From contig NZ_BBMC01000003.1 of the NCBI RefSeq assembly GCF_000971255.1, forward strand, positions 248,001-312,000: a DNA stretch of 64,000 nucleotides, read 5' to 3'. Below, in pieces: positions 25,733 to 40,029 of this stretch. The notes beneath the pieces are model-generated. The model was not told the origin of the DNA. It saw only the letters and a program-made list of their open reading frames with translations, and made no database searches. The translations under genes were made by a program, and so were the position numbers. This DNA is from Demequina rhizosphaerae. Its GTDB lineage: Bacteria; Actinomycetota; Actinomycetes; Actinomycetales; Demequinaceae. Within the stretch, counting starts at the first letter, position 1. Every line of letters starts with the position of its first letter.

Positions 25733-26845
25733 GCGATCGTGCAGTACTCGTCCTCGAGGACGGCCAGACGTTCGAGGGCCGCGCGTACGGCGCGACCGGC
25801 GAGACGCTCGGTGAGATCGTCTTCAACACCGGCATGACCGGCTACCAGGAGACCCTCACCGACCCCAGCTATCACAAGCAGATCGTCGTGATGACGGCGC
25901 CGCACATCGGCAACACCGGCGTCAACGACGAGGACGACGAGTCGCGCCGCTACTGGGTCGCCGGCTACGTGGTCCGCGACCCCGCACGCCGCCCGAGCAA
26001 TTGGCGCGCGCAGCGCAGCCTCGACGAGGACCTCGTCGCCCAGGGCGTCGTCGGCATCTCCGGCATCGACACCCGCCAGCTCACCCGCATCCTCCGCACC
26101 GCGGGCGTGATGCGCGCCGGGATCTTCTCGGGTGACGCCCTCGCGGGGGACGATGCGATGGTCGAGAAGGTGCGCCACAGCGCCCAGATGAAGGGCGCGC
26201 ACCTCGCGGACGAGGTCTCGGTCACCGAGCCCTACACCGTCGAGCCCGAGGGGGAGCAGGTCGCCCACGTCGTGGCCGTCGACCTCGGCATCAAGGCGAT
26301 GACCCCCCAGCAGATGGCCCAGCGCGGCATCAAGGTGACGGTCGTGCCCTCGACCACCCCCGCATCGTCCATCCTCGAGATGAACCCCGACGGCGTGTTC
26401 TTCTCGAACGGCCCCGGCGACCCGGGCGCCGCCGACGCGACCGTCGCGACCCTCCGCGAGGTGCTCGACGCGAAGGTGCCGTTCTTCGGCATCTGCTTCG
26501 GCAACCAGATCCTGGGCCGCGCGCTCGGCTACGGCACCTACAAGCTGCAGTTCGGCCACCGCGGCATCAACCAGCCGGTGATGGACCGCACCACCGGCAA
26601 GGTCGAGGTCACCGCGCACAACCACGGCTTCGCCGTGGACGCGCCGCTGGCGGGGGAGTCCGACTCCCCGAACGGCTATGGCAAGGTGCGCGTCAGCCAC
26701 GTGTGCCTCAACGACGACGTGGTCGAGGGCCTCGAGTGCGTCGACATCCCGGCGTTCTCGGTCCAGTACCACCCCGAGGCCGCGGCCGGTCCGCACGACG
26801 CCTCGTACCTCTTCGACCGCTTCCTCGACCTCATGAAGGGCCAGC

Positions 26846-26853
<8 letters not shown>
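25729..26853 (+). CDS. carA: Carbamoyl-phosphate synthase small subunit
   Basis: CarA hydrolyses glutamine and channels ammonia to CarB. The GTG start overlaps the pyrC stop by four bases; longer open frames reaching into pyrC are rejected. The 374-residue product has the N-terminal CPSase domain ([29 protein letters not shown]) and a class I glutamine amidotransferase domain with nucleophile Cys in [16 protein letters not shown] near 256 and the His-Glu pair in [13 protein letters not shown] near 344. Two copies of the iterated word lie inside (26148 and 26362). Confidence 0.96.
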
Positions 26854-30142
<3,289 letters not shown>

Positions 30143-30152
30143 AAGTGGCACG

Positions 30153-30194
30153 GCGCGTCGCGCATCATCCCTCGCAGGACGATGCGCGACGCGC
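30153..30194 (+). terminator. Long stem-loop after carB containing a GGACGATGC copy
   Basis: An 18-nt arm (30153-30170) pairs with 30177-30194 around the 6-nt loop CTCGCA, with a single non-Watson-Crick pair. It begins 11 bases after the carB stop. The 3' arm contains GGACGATGCG (30177-30186) and the 5' arm holds the near-complement CGCATCATCC. There is no T tract, so termination efficiency is uncertain, but the fold must be very stable. Confidence 0.75.
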
Positions 30195-30278
30195 CCGGGC
30201 GCGCCCGCGCGCCTGGCCAACATCGCAGGTAGAGTGACAACGGCTGCACATTTCGGGCAGCCCATGAGGGAGGTAGGG

Positions 30279-31118
30279 ATGGCGTTCGGCGCCCGTCTCG
30301 CGACCGCGATGGACCAGCACGGTCCGCTCTGCGTGGGGATCGATCCCCACCCCGGGCTGCTCGCGGCGTGGGGCTTGGAGGACACCGCGGCATCGCTTGT
30401 CGCGTTCGGCGACGCGGTGCTCGAGGCGAGCGCGGGGGAGTGCGCCGCGGTCAAGCCCAACGCGGCCTTCTTCGAGCGGCACGGCTCCGCCGGCGTCGCG
30501 GCCCTCGAGCACGTGCTCGGCCGCGCCCGCGAGCTCGGGCTGCTCACCGTGCTCGACGCGAAGCGCGGCGACATCGGCTCGACCATGCAGGGCTACGCCG
30601 AGTCGTACCTGCGGCCCGGTGCGCCGCTCGAGTGCGACTCGCTCACGGTGTCGCCGTACCTCGGCTTCGGCTCCCTCGCCCCCGCACTCGACCTCGCCCG
30701 CGAGCACGGGAAGGGGATCTTCGTGCTGGCCCTCACCTCGAACCCCGAGGGACCCGAGGTCCAGCACGCCATCACGCCGGACGGCCGAGCCGTCGCGGCC
30801 GTGGTCGCCGACGAGGCGGCCGCGCTCAACAGCGGTGCCAGCCCCATGGGCGACGTCGGCCTCGTCGTCGGCGCGACCGTGGGGGACGCGGTGCAGCGTC
30901 TCGGCATCGACCTCGACCGGGTCAATGGTCCTATCCTCTCGCCCGGAGTGGGTGCACAGGGGGCCGGACCAGCGGAATTGTCCCTGGTCTTCGGGAACGC
31001 GCGGGGTCGCGTGCTCGTCAATCAGTCGAGGGGCGTGCTCAAGGCCGGCCCCACTGTCGAGAAGCTGCGCGAGGCCGTCATCGAGGCCTCGTCCGCGGCG
31101 AGGAGCATCCTGCGCTGA
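30279..31118 (+). CDS. pyrF: Orotidine 5'-phosphate decarboxylase
   Basis: PyrF decarboxylates OMP to UMP. I chose ATG 30279 because GGGAGG (30268-30273) precedes it, and the TAGAGT at 30230-30235 (likely -10) would fall inside longer versions. The 279-residue protein is the long actinobacterial type 2 form: CVGIDPHPGLL near 20, VKPNAAFFERHGSAG near 62, TVLDAKRGDIGSTMQGYAES near 90 with the catalytic Lys-Asp set, and SPGVGAQG near 230. It lies beyond the carB stem-loop and has its own promoter. Confidence 0.95.
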   Translation: MAFGARLATAMDQHGPLCVGIDPHPGLLAAWGLEDTAASLVAFGDAVLEASAGECAAVKPNAAFFERHGSAGVAALEHVLGRARELGLLTVLDAKRGDIGSTMQGYAESYLRPGAPLECDSLTVSPYLGFGSLAPALDLAREHGKGIFVLALTSNPEGPEVQHAITPDGRAVAAVVADEAAALNSGASPMGDVGLVVGATVGDAVQRLGIDLDRVNGPILSPGVGAQGAGPAELSLVFGNARGRVLVNQSRGVLKAGPTVEKLREAVIEASSAARSILR

Positions 31119-31142
31119 ACGCGCGGGGGAAAGGGAGAGGCC

Positions 31143-31457
31143 ATGGCCACCCCGGAACTTACTGATGAGCAGCGCGCGGCCGCGCTGGTGAAGGCCACGG
31201 CGGTGCGCTCCGCGCGTCGCGTCTTCAAGGAGCAGCTGACGCGCGGCGAGATGAGCCTCGCCGAGGCGATCCGCAAGGCGAAGGCGGACGAGGCCCTCGC
31301 GGGCATCCGCGTCCGCGACCTGCTGCAGTGCCTGCCCGGCATCGGGCCCAAGCGCGCGCAGCTGGTGATGGAGGAGATCGGCATCTCCCTCGCCCGCCGC
31401 ATCCGCGGGCTCGGCCAGCACCAGGTCGAGGCACTCATCGAGCGCGAGCGTCGATGA
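31143..31457 (+). CDS. mihF: Actinobacterial integration host factor mIHF
   Basis: mIHF is an actinobacteria-specific nucleoid protein, unrelated in fold to proteobacterial IHF. The 104-residue protein has a basic helical N-terminal half ([20 protein letters not shown]) and the C-terminal helix-two-turn-helix with [19 protein letters not shown]. Upstream is GGGAGAGG. The gene precedes gmk and rpoZ as in most actinobacteria. Confidence 0.95.
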   Translation: MATPELTDEQRAAALVKATAVRSARRVFKEQLTRGEMSLAEAIRKAKADEALAGIRVRDLLQCLPGIGPKRAQLVMEEIGISLARRIRGLGQHQVEALIERERR

Positions 31458-32008
31458 GTCGACTCGTCGTCCTTGCCGGACCCACGGCGGTCGGCAAGGG
31501 CACGGTCGTACGCGCCCTGCGCGACATGGCCCCCGAGGTCTACATCTCCGTCTCCGCGACCACCCGCGCCCCGCGCCCGGGCGAGGTCGACGGCGTCCAC
31601 TACCACTTCATCGGCCGGGACGACTTCGACCGCCGCATCGAGGCGGGCGAGTTCCTCGAGTGGGCGACGGTGCACGGCCAGCACAAGTACGGCACGCTGC
31701 GCGGCCCGGTCGACGAGCGTCTCGCCGAGGGCGAGCCGGTCCTGCTGGAGATCGACCTCCAGGGCGCCCGCCAGGTCAAGGAGACGATGCCCGACGCGCA
31801 CTTCGTGTTCCTGTCGCCCCCGTCGTGGGACGAGCTGGTCAACCGGCTCGTGGGCCGCGGCACCGAGGACGAGGAGGAGCGCGAGCGCCGCCTCGCCACC
31901 GCGCGCGACGAGATGGCGGCCGTCGAGGAGTTCGATCAGGTCATCGTCAACGACACCGTCGAGCGCGCCGCGGCGGAGCTCCTGTCGGTGGTGCGCGGGA
32001 CCCGGTAG
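31454..32008 (+). CDS. gmk: Guanylate kinase
   Basis: Gmk phosphorylates GMP to GDP. The ATG overlaps the mihF TGA by four bases. The 184-residue product has the P-loop [15 protein letters not shown] at about 7-21, the GMP-binding region [20 protein letters not shown] near 38 and [12 protein letters not shown] near 99. Length and motifs are normal. Confidence 0.96.
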   Translation: MSRLVVLAGPTAVGKGTVVRALRDMAPEVYISVSATTRAPRPGEVDGVHYHFIGRDDFDRRIEAGEFLEWATVHGQHKYGTLRGPVDERLAEGEPVLLEIDLQGARQVKETMPDAHFVFLSPPSWDELVNRLVGRGTEDEEERERRLATARDEMAAVEEFDQVIVNDTVERAAAELLSVVRGTR

Positions 32009-32044
32009 AATGCCGGAAGTCTTTTTGAAATCAGAGGAGTGATT

Positions 32045-32317
32045 GTGGCCGGAACCGTCGCGAACCCCATCGGCATCACCAACCCGCCCATCGACGAGCT
32101 GCTCGAGAAGGTGGACTCGAAGTACGCGCTGGTGATCTACGCGTCCAAGCGCGCCCGCCAGATCAACTCGTACTACGAGGCGCTCGGCGAGGGCCACTTC
32201 GAGAACGTGGGCCCGCTCGTCGAGGCCGACACCACCGACAAGCCGCTGTCGGTCGCGCTCCGCGAGCTCAACCAGGGCGACCTGCTCGAGCTGGGCGACT
32301 CCGCCGAGCAGCAGTAG
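32045..32317 (+). CDS. rpoZ: RNA polymerase omega subunit
   Basis: Omega assists assembly of RNA polymerase by clamping the beta-prime subunit. I chose GTG 32045, with GAGGAG 5-6 bases upstream; GTG 32039 in frame is less well placed. The 90-residue protein starts [20 protein letters not shown], the standard actinobacterial N-terminus, and has [13 protein letters not shown] near 36. TAGAAT at 32006-32011, overlapping the gmk stop, is a good -10 box for a separate promoter. Confidence 0.95.
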   Translation: MAGTVANPIGITNPPIDELLEKVDSKYALVIYASKRARQINSYYEALGEGHFENVGPLVEADTTDKPLSVALRELNQGDLLELGDSAEQQ

Positions 32318-32320
32318 CCC

Positions 32321-33547
32321 GTGCGCGTCCTCCTGGGCGTCACCGGCGGGGTGGCGGCGTACAAGGCCGCCATCGTGCTGAGGCGCCTCAAGGAGGACGG
32401 GCACACCGTCCGCGTCGTCCCCACGCCTGCCGCGCTGCAGTTCGTGGGGCGCGCGACGTGGGAGGCCCTGTCCGGCCTCCCCGCCACGGCGGACACGTTC
32501 GACAACGTCCCCGCGGTCGAGCACGTGCGGCTCGGCCAGCAGGCGGACCTCGTGCTGGTCGCCCCCGCGACCGCCGACTTCCTCGCGCAGCTCGCCCACG
32601 GCGAGGCGCGCGACCTCCTGGGCAACGCCCTCCTCGCGACCCGCGCCCCCGTCGTGGTGGCGCCCGCGATGCACACCGAGATGTGGGAGAAGGCCTCCAC
32701 GCAGGCCAACATCGCGACCCTCCGGTCGCGAGGCATCACGGTCATCGAGCCCGCCGTCGGCCGGCTCACCGGACCCGACTCGGGCCCCGGCCGCCTGCCC
32801 GAGCCCGACGACATCGTCGCGGCCGCCTACGCCGTCGCGCAGGGCGCGCTGCCGCCCGAGACCCTGTCGCCCGGCGGCCCCTGGGGCGACCTCGCGGGCA
32901 TGCGCATCGTCATCACCGCCGGCGGCACCCGCGAGCCGCTCGACGCGGTCCGCTTCCTCGGCAACCGGTCCTCCGGCCACCAGGGCTTCGCCCTCGCCGA
33001 GGCCGCCCGCGAGCGCGGCGCCGACGTCACCGTCGTCGCGGCCAACGTCGCCCTGCCGTTGTCCGAGGGCGTGTCCCGCACCGACGTCGAGACCAGCGCG
33101 CAGCTGGCCGATGCGGTCCGTGCGGCTGGCGCCGACGCGGACGTCGTCATCATGGCCGCCGCCGTCGCCGACTACCGGCCCGCCGAGGTCGCCGACGTCA
33201 AACTGAAGAAGGACGGCTCGGGCGGCCTCACGCTCACGCTGGTCGAGACCGAGGACATCCTGCGCGGCCTCGTCGAGGAGGCCGTCCCGGGGCGCACCGT
33301 CGTCGGCTTCGCCGCGGAGACCGGGGACGATGCGGCGAGCGCGCTCGAGCACGCGCGCGCCAAGGCGCGGCGCAAGGGCGCCGACCTGCTGGTCTTCAAC
33401 CCGGTGGGCGGGGGCCGCGGCTTCGGCGACGTGCCCAACGAGGTGACGATCCTCGACCGGTCCGGCGCCGAGGTCGCGCGGGCCGCCGGCTCCAAGCTGG
33501 CGGTGGCCCACGCGGTGCTCGACGCCGTCGTCGGTGCCCGCCACTAG
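32321..33547 (+). CDS. coaBC: Phosphopantothenoylcysteine decarboxylase / synthetase
   Basis: CoaBC performs two steps of coenzyme A synthesis. The 408-residue fusion has the FMN-dependent CoaC half ([10 protein letters not shown] near 9, [34 protein letters not shown]) and the CTP-dependent CoaB half ([20 protein letters not shown] near 195, [12 protein letters not shown] near 278). It starts 3 bases after rpoZ and is probably cotranscribed with it. One iterated word copy lies at 33325. Confidence 0.95.
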   Translation: MRVLLGVTGGVAAYKAAIVLRRLKEDGHTVRVVPTPAALQFVGRATWEALSGLPATADTFDNVPAVEHVRLGQQADLVLVAPATADFLAQLAHGEARDLLGNALLATRAPVVVAPAMHTEMWEKASTQANIATLRSRGITVIEPAVGRLTGPDSGPGRLPEPDDIVAAAYAVAQGALPPETLSPGGPWGDLAGMRIVITAGGTREPLDAVRFLGNRSSGHQGFALAEAARERGADVTVVAANVALPLSEGVSRTDVETSAQLADAVRAAGADADVVIMAAAVADYRPAEVADVKLKKDGSGGLTLTLVETEDILRGLVEEAVPGRTVVGFAAETGDDAASALEHARAKARRKGADLLVFNPVGGGRGFGDVPNEVTILDRSGAEVARAAGSKLAVAHAVLDAVVGARH

Positions 33548-33557
33548 GCTGACCGGC

Positions 33558-34727
<1,170 letters not shown>

Positions 34728-34729
34728 CC

Positions 34730-36694
34730 GTGGCCCGCACCGTCGCGCGCGTGTGCGTCGAGAGCGCCATGCCGCATCTCGACCGGCCGTTCGACTACGC
34801 GATCCCCGACGCGCTGGCGGACACCGTCGACGTCGGCTCGCGCGTGCGCGTGCGCTTCGCGGGCCGGCTGGTCAACGGCGTCGTGGTGTCGCTCGCGGGG
34901 GAGAGCGAGTTCGAGGGCCGGCTCACGCCCCTGCACTCGTCGTCCGCGGTGCCGTCCTACACCGCGGAGGCGATCGCCTTCGCCGAGCAGGTTGCGCGCC
35001 GCTACGGCGGCAGCCTGTGGGACGTGCTGCGGCTCATGGCGCCGCCCCGCGTCGCCGGGGTGGAGAAGCGCGACTGGGCCACCGTCGAGCACGACGAGCA
35101 GGCCTTCCGCGAGGCGCACGCGACCCTCGCGCCCGCAGCGGAGGCCGTCGCGCTTCCCGCCGGCGCGGTCGCGAGCGGCGCGCGCGTCGTGTGGGAGGCG
35201 GTGCCCGACCCGGCCCTGCGCCACGGGCTACCCGTCGAGGCGCTCCTCGCGCCCGCCGCCGAGGTCGCCGCGCGCGGCCTCACCTCGATCGTCATCCTCC
35301 CCGACGCCCGCGCCCTCGCCGCGGCGGCCGACGCCCTCACCCGTGCCGGCCTGTCCCGCTGGACCGCGCGCTCCGGCGGCCACTTCTCGGTGCTGCACGC
35401 GGACGACGGCCCCGCCGTCCGCTTCGGCTCGTACCTCGCGGCGATGCACGGGCACGCGCGCATCGTCCTCGGCACCAGGCCCGCGGCGATGCAGCCGGTG
35501 CCCAACCTGGGCCTCGTGGTGATGTGGGACGAGGGCTCGACCGTGTACGAGGACCCGCACGCGCCGTACCCGCACGCCCGCACCGTCGCCGCGATGCGCG
35601 CCGACGAGGCCGGCGCCGGCGTGCTCCTCGCCGGCTACGCGCCGTCGGTCGAGGCGATGGCGCTCGTCGCGCACGGCTGGGCCGAGCGCGCCGCCGTGCC
35701 GCGGGGCGACGTGCGGGCCGCGACGCCGCTCGTGACGATCATCGGCGACGAGCGTCGCGAGGCCGAGGGTGCCTCCGGCTGGCACTGGATGCCCGGCCAG
35801 GTGTGGCGACGCGCCCGCGCGGCTCTCGAGGACGGCCCCGTGGGCATCGTCGTACCGCGCGCCGGCTACGTGCGGGCGACCGCGTGCGCACGATGCGGCG
35901 AGTGGGCCTCGTGCACCGCGTGCGGAGGACCCCTGCGCAAGGAGTCGGCGACCAGCCCCCTCCACTGCGCGGACTGCGGCGCCGACCATCCCCACTGGCA
36001 CTGCGCCGAGTGCGGCTCGCCCGCGACCAAGCAGCTGCGCCAGGGCGTCGAGCGCATCGCGGAGCAGGTGCGGGCCATGGCCGGCGACGTGCCCGTCACG
36101 CTGTCCGCCGGCGCGGTCGGCACCGTCGCGGACGGCGAGGTGACGTCCGGCATCGTCGTCGCGACCCCCGCCGCGCTCCCCGCCGTGACCGGCGGCTACG
36201 CGCGCATCGTCATCGTGGGCGCCGAGGTCCCCGCCGGCGGCGCCCTGGGAGCCGAGCTCCAGGCCATGCGCTGGTGGCTGTCGATCGCCGCCCTCGCGCG
36301 ACCGCGGGGCGCCGGGGGAGAGGTGATCGCCGTCGGCGAGCTGCCGCCCGTCGTGCGCGAGGCGCTCGTCGGCTGGAACGCCGCCGAGGCCGCGTGGGAC
36401 GCGTACGGCGAGCGCGCGGACCTCGCGCTGCCCCCGTTCCGGCGTGCGATCCGGCTGTGGGGCGAGGCCCCCGTCCTCACCCTTGCGCTGTCGGAGACCG
36501 TCGAGGGCGAGCGGCTCGAGCGCCACCGCGACGTCGCCGTCGTCGACGCGAAGGGCGGCGCCATCCTGCTGGTGACCCGACGGGCCGCGCAGGCCGTCGT
36601 CGACACCCTGCGGCGCCGCCAGCAGGAGTTCTCCAAGGCCGGCGACGGCGAGCTGCGCATGCGCGTCGACGCCCCCCTCGACCCCGTCTCCTGA
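34730..36694 (+). CDS. priA: Primosomal protein N' (PriA-like, ATPase-degenerate)
   Basis: PriA restarts replication forks. The GTG lies 3 bases after metK. The 654-residue protein has the N-terminal DNA-binding domain (HLDRPFDYAIPDALADTVDVG) and the zinc-binding region with Cys pairs CARC, CTAC, CADC and CAEC (about 385-430). The Walker A loop is absent (VWEAVPDPALRHGLPVEALL instead of a GxxGxGKT sequence) and the DEAH box reads VVMWDEGS. Such ATPase-dead PriA proteins are normal in actinobacteria, so I read it as an intact non-helicase PriA, not a pseudogene. Confidence 0.9.
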   Translation: MARTVARVCVESAMPHLDRPFDYAIPDALADTVDVGSRVRVRFAGRLVNGVVVSLAGESEFEGRLTPLHSSSAVPSYTAEAIAFAEQVARRYGGSLWDVLRLMAPPRVAGVEKRDWATVEHDEQAFREAHATLAPAAEAVALPAGAVASGARVVWEAVPDPALRHGLPVEALLAPAAEVAARGLTSIVILPDARALAAAADALTRAGLSRWTARSGGHFSVLHADDGPAVRFGSYLAAMHGHARIVLGTRPAAMQPVPNLGLVVMWDEGSTVYEDPHAPYPHARTVAAMRADEAGAGVLLAGYAPSVEAMALVAHGWAERAAVPRGDVRAATPLVTIIGDERREAEGASGWHWMPGQVWRRARAALEDGPVGIVVPRAGYVRATACARCGEWASCTACGGPLRKESATSPLHCADCGADHPHWHCAECGSPATKQLRQGVERIAEQVRAMAGDVPVTLSAGAVGTVADGEVTSGIVVATPAALPAVTGGYARIVIVGAEVPAGGALGAELQAMRWWLSIAALARPRGAGGEVIAVGELPPVVREALVGWNAAEAAWDAYGERADLALPPFRRAIRLWGEAPVLTLALSETVEGERLERHRDVAVVDAKGGAILLVTRRAAQAVVDTLRRRQQEFSKAGDGELRMRVDAPLDPVS

Positions 36695-36730
36695 GCGGGC
36701 GGGCCCCCGTCCCGCCACTACGATGGAGGG

Positions 36731-37666
36731 ATGCGCCTGATCTTCGCCGGAACGCCCGAGATCGCCGTCCCGACGCTGGCCGCCCTCGAGGGCGCGGGCC
36801 ACGAGATCGTGGCCGTGCTCACCCAGCCCGACGCCCCCGGAAGGCGGGGCCGCACCCTCCACCCGTCGCCCGTCAAGGCGTACGCCCTCGAGCGGGGCCT
36901 CGACGTGTGGACCCCGGAGAAGGCCTCCGCGCCCGACGTCGTGGACCGCATCCGGGACCTCGAGGTCGACGCCGCCGCGGTGGTCGCGTACGGGCAGATC
37001 CTCCGCCCCGCGCTGCTCGCGGCCGTGCGCCTCGCGTGGGTCAACCTGCACTTCTCGGTGCTGCCCGCGTGGCGCGGGGCGGCCCCGGTCCAGCGCGCGA
37101 TCATGGCCGGCGACGACGTCACCGGCGCCAGCACCTTCGTCATCGAGAAGGGCCTCGACACGGGCCCGGTCATCGGCACGCTCACCGAGCGGATCCGCGC
37201 GACCGACACCGCCGGCGACCTGCTCGAGAGGCTGGCGACGCTGGGCGCGCCGCTCATGGTGCAGTCCCTCGAGGCCCTCGACTCCGGCATGGCGCGCCCC
37301 GCGCCGCAGGGCGAGGAGGACGTCAGCTACGCCCACAAGCTCACCCGTGACGACGCGTACGTCCGCTGGGACCTCGCCGCGCACGTGGTCGACCGCCGCA
37401 TCCGCGGCTGCACGCCCGCGCCGGGCGCCTGGACCACGCTGCCCGACGGCTCCGTCGCCAAGCTCGGCCCCGTCTCGCCGCGGCTCCAGCGCACCGGCAC
37501 CGCGCCCGGCCAGCTCCGCTTCGAGGAGGGCGAGGTGCTCGTCGGCACCGGCAGCGAGCCGGTCGCGCTCGGCTGGATCGCTCCCGCCGGCAAGAAGCCG
37601 ATGGACGCCGCCGCCTGGTGGCGCGGCGCACGCCTGGGCGAGGGCGCCCAGCTGGGGGAGGCATGA
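36731..37666 (+). CDS. fmt: Methionyl-tRNA formyltransferase
   Basis: Fmt formylates initiator Met-tRNA using 10-formyl-THF. ATG 36731 follows TACGAT (36719-36724) and GGAGG. The 311-residue protein has FAGTPEIAVPTLAAL at the N-terminus, the catalytic region NLHFSVLPAWRGAAPVQRAI near 100 with the Asn-His pair, and a C-terminal OB-like domain. It overlaps rsmB by four bases. Def is not in this window. Confidence 0.96.
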   Translation: MRLIFAGTPEIAVPTLAALEGAGHEIVAVLTQPDAPGRRGRTLHPSPVKAYALERGLDVWTPEKASAPDVVDRIRDLEVDAAAVVAYGQILRPALLAAVRLAWVNLHFSVLPAWRGAAPVQRAIMAGDDVTGASTFVIEKGLDTGPVIGTLTERIRATDTAGDLLERLATLGAPLMVQSLEALDSGMARPAPQGEEDVSYAHKLTRDDAYVRWDLAAHVVDRRIRGCTPAPGAWTTLPDGSVAKLGPVSPRLQRTGTAPGQLRFEEGEVLVGTGSEPVALGWIAPAGKKPMDAAAWWRGARLGEGAQLGEA

Positions 37667-39009
37667 GCCGCGCACGGGACGTCGCCTACGACTGCGTGAT
37701 GGCGGTCTCCACCGAGGGCGCCTACGCCAACCTGCTCATGCCGTCGCTGCTCGAGCGGATGCGGCTCGAGGGCCGGGACGCCGGCTTCGCGACCGAGCTC
37801 GCCTACGGCACGCTGCGCATGCGCGGCCTGTACGACGCGATCGTCGAGAAGGCCTCCGGCCGCGACCCGCGCGACCTCGACCCCGAGGTGCGGGTCTCGC
37901 TGTGGCTCGGCGCCCACCAGCACCTCGCGATGCGCGTGCCCCCGCACGCCGCCGTCAACGAGACCGTCTCCCAGGTGCGCCGCGAGCGCGGCCAGGGCGC
38001 CTCCAAGCTCGCGAACGCGGTGATGCGCCGCATCACCGAGCGCGACGCGGAGGCGTGGCTCGCGCTCGTCGCGCCCGGCGACTCCCGCCACGCGATCGCG
38101 ACCCGGAACTCCCACCCCGAGTGGGTGGTGCGTGAGCTCGAGGACGCGCTCGCCGCCGACGGCCACCAAGGCGAGGTCGTCGCGCTGCTCGAGTCGGACA
38201 ACTCGCCGGCGCGGGTCACGCTCGTCGCGCGGCCGGGGCTCGTCGACCGCGAGGAGCTCATCCAGCAGGCCGGCGGAGAGGCGGGCGAGTACTCGCCGTA
38301 CGCCGTCGTGCTTCCCGGCGGCCGGCCGGGCGACCTCGAGGCCGTCGCCGAGGGCACGGCCGCGGTCCAGGACGAGGGCAGCCAGGTCGTCGCCGCCGCC
38401 CTCGTCGCCGCGCAGCCCGTCGAGCCGGGCGAGCGCTGGCTCGACCTGTGCTCCGGCCCCGGCGGCAAGGCCGCGCTGCTCGGCGCCCTCGCCGCCGACG
38501 GAGCCGCCACGCTCGACGCCGTCGAGCTCCACCCGCACCGCGCCGACCTCGTGCGCCGCTCGACCCGGGCCGTGCCCGAGGGCGTCGTCACCATCCACAC
38601 CGGAGACGGCACCACGTGGGGCGACGACGGCACGTACGACCGCATCGTCCTCGACGCGCCCTGCTCGGGCCTGGGCGCGCTGCGCCGCCGGCCCGAGTCC
38701 CGCTGGCGCCGCCAGCCCGAGGATCTCGACGAGCTCGTGCCCCTGCAGCAGCGCCTCCTCGCCAACGCCGAGCGCCTGCTCGCGCCGGGCGGGCTGCTCG
38801 CGTACATCACGTGCTCGCCGGTGCTCGCCGAGACCCGCGGCATCGTCGCCGACACCACGTTGCGCCAGATCGACGCGCGCGACGCCGTCGCCGCCGTCAC
38901 CGACACGACGCCGCGCATGTGGGGCGAGGGTCCGCACGTGCAGCTGTGGACCCACATCCACGGCACGGACTCGATGTTCCTCGCGCTGCTCGAGAAGCCG
39001 GGCGTCTGA
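37663..39009 (+). CDS. rsmB: 16S rRNA m5C967 methyltransferase RsmB
   Basis: RsmB methylates C967 of 16S rRNA. ATG 37663 overlaps the fmt stop and follows GGGGGAGG. The 448-residue protein has an N-terminal NusB-like RNA-binding domain (about 1-150) and a SAM-dependent Nol1/Nop2/Sun domain: LDLCSGPGGKAALLGAL near 262, the releasing Cys in DAPCSGLGALRRRPE near 329 and the nucleophile Cys in AYITCSPVLAETRG near 383. All catalytic residues are present. Confidence 0.95.
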   Translation: MSRARDVAYDCVMAVSTEGAYANLLMPSLLERMRLEGRDAGFATELAYGTLRMRGLYDAIVEKASGRDPRDLDPEVRVSLWLGAHQHLAMRVPPHAAVNETVSQVRRERGQGASKLANAVMRRITERDAEAWLALVAPGDSRHAIATRNSHPEWVVRELEDALAADGHQGEVVALLESDNSPARVTLVARPGLVDREELIQQAGGEAGEYSPYAVVLPGGRPGDLEAVAEGTAAVQDEGSQVVAAALVAAQPVEPGERWLDLCSGPGGKAALLGALAADGAATLDAVELHPHRADLVRRSTRAVPEGVVTIHTGDGTTWGDDGTYDRIVLDAPCSGLGALRRRPESRWRRQPEDLDELVPLQQRLLANAERLLAPGGLLAYITCSPVLAETRGIVADTTLRQIDARDAVAAVTDTTPRMWGEGPHVQLWTHIHGTDSMFLALLEKPGV

Positions 39010-39050
39010 CCCGCGCGCTACGCTCGCGACAGGCGCACTGAGGAGGGCGG

Positions 39051-40028
39051 ATGCCGTACATCGACATGAGCCTCGAGCAGCTCGGGTCCTACCGGCCCGA
39101 GCTCGAGGCGCCGGCGGACCTCGACGCCCGCTGGGAGGCGACCCTCGCGGAGGCGCGGACCCACGCGCTCGACGTCGAGGCGACGCCCGTCGAGACGCCG
39201 CTCGCGCTCGTGGACGTCGCCGACGTGACGTTCTCGGGCTTCGGCGGCGACCGGATCCGCGCGTGGCTCGTCTCCCCCGCGGGCGCCGCCGGCCCGCTGC
39301 CCACCGTCGTCCAGTACTGCGGCTACGGCGGCGGCCGGGGCCTGCCCCACGAGCGCCTCTTCTGGGCGAATGCGGGCTACGCGCACCTCGTGATGGACAC
39401 CCGCGGCCAGGGCTCCGCGTGGGGCCACGGCGGCCACACCCCGGACGCCTCGGGCGGCGGCGACGCGGCCGGCCCGGCCCACCCCGGCTACATGACCCGC
39501 GGCATCCTCGACTTCGACACGTACTACTACCGGCGCGTCCTCACCGACGCCGTGCGCGCGGTCGAGGCGGCCCGCTCCCTGGACGTCGTCGACGGCGACC
39601 GGCTCGCGGTCGCGGGGGCCAGCCAGGGCGGCGGCATCGCGATCGCCGCGGCCGGGCTCACCGACGTGGGCGCCGCGCTGGTCGACGTGCCCTTCCTGTG
39701 CCACATCGAGCGGGGCATCGACATCGCCGACACGGACCCGTACCAGGAGGTCGCCCGCTACCTGGCCGTCCACCGACGCCACGAGGCCGCCGTGCTGCGC
39801 ACGCTGTCGTACATCGACGGCGTCCACCACGCCGCACGCGCCACCGCGCCGGCGCTCTTCTCCGCCGCGCTGCGCGACCCCACGTGCCCGCCGTCGACGA
39901 TCTACGCCGCCTACGCGGCCTGGGGAGGTCCGAAGGAGATCGACGCGTACCGCTTCAACGGGCACGAGGGCGGCGAGGGCTACCAGCTCGAGCGTCAGGC
40001 GCGCTTCCTCGCGGAGCTGTGGGGCTGA
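39051..40028 (+). CDS. Carbohydrate esterase family 7 deacetylase (acetyl xylan esterase type)
   Basis: CE7 enzymes remove acetyl groups from xylo-oligosaccharides and similar small substrates. The 325-residue alpha/beta hydrolase has the oxyanion segment QYCGYGGGRG near 92, the RGQGS motif (TRGQGSAWG near 119), nucleophile Ser in AGASQGGG near 188, an acid in SAALRDPTCPPST near 275 and His in NGHEGGEGY near 307, the full CE7 set. There is no signal peptide, so it acts in the cytosol on imported oligosaccharides. GAGGAGGG precedes the ATG and TACGCT (39019-39024) is the likely -10. It is followed 2 bases later by an AGE-family isomerase. Confidence 0.9.
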   Translation: MPYIDMSLEQLGSYRPELEAPADLDARWEATLAEARTHALDVEATPVETPLALVDVADVTFSGFGGDRIRAWLVSPAGAAGPLPTVVQYCGYGGGRGLPHERLFWANAGYAHLVMDTRGQGSAWGHGGHTPDASGGGDAAGPAHPGYMTRGILDFDTYYYRRVLTDAVRAVEAARSLDVVDGDRLAVAGASQGGGIAIAAAGLTDVGAALVDVPFLCHIERGIDIADTDPYQEVARYLAVHRRHEAAVLRTLSYIDGVHHAARATAPALFSAALRDPTCPPSTIYAAYAAWGGPKEIDAYRFNGHEGGEGYQLERQARFLAELWG

Positions 40029-40029
40029 C

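Noticed and set aside
33548-33557. SAM riboswitch before metK, FMN riboswitch before the rib genes, and c-di-GMP riboswitch before pilB or pilT
   Set aside because: The gaps are too short or lack the conserved aptamer cores; metK is almost leaderless and the rib genes are inside an operon.
34730-36694. priA as a pseudogene because Walker A is missing
   Set aside because: The reading frame and zinc Cys set are intact, and ATPase-degenerate PriA is the normal actinobacterial form.
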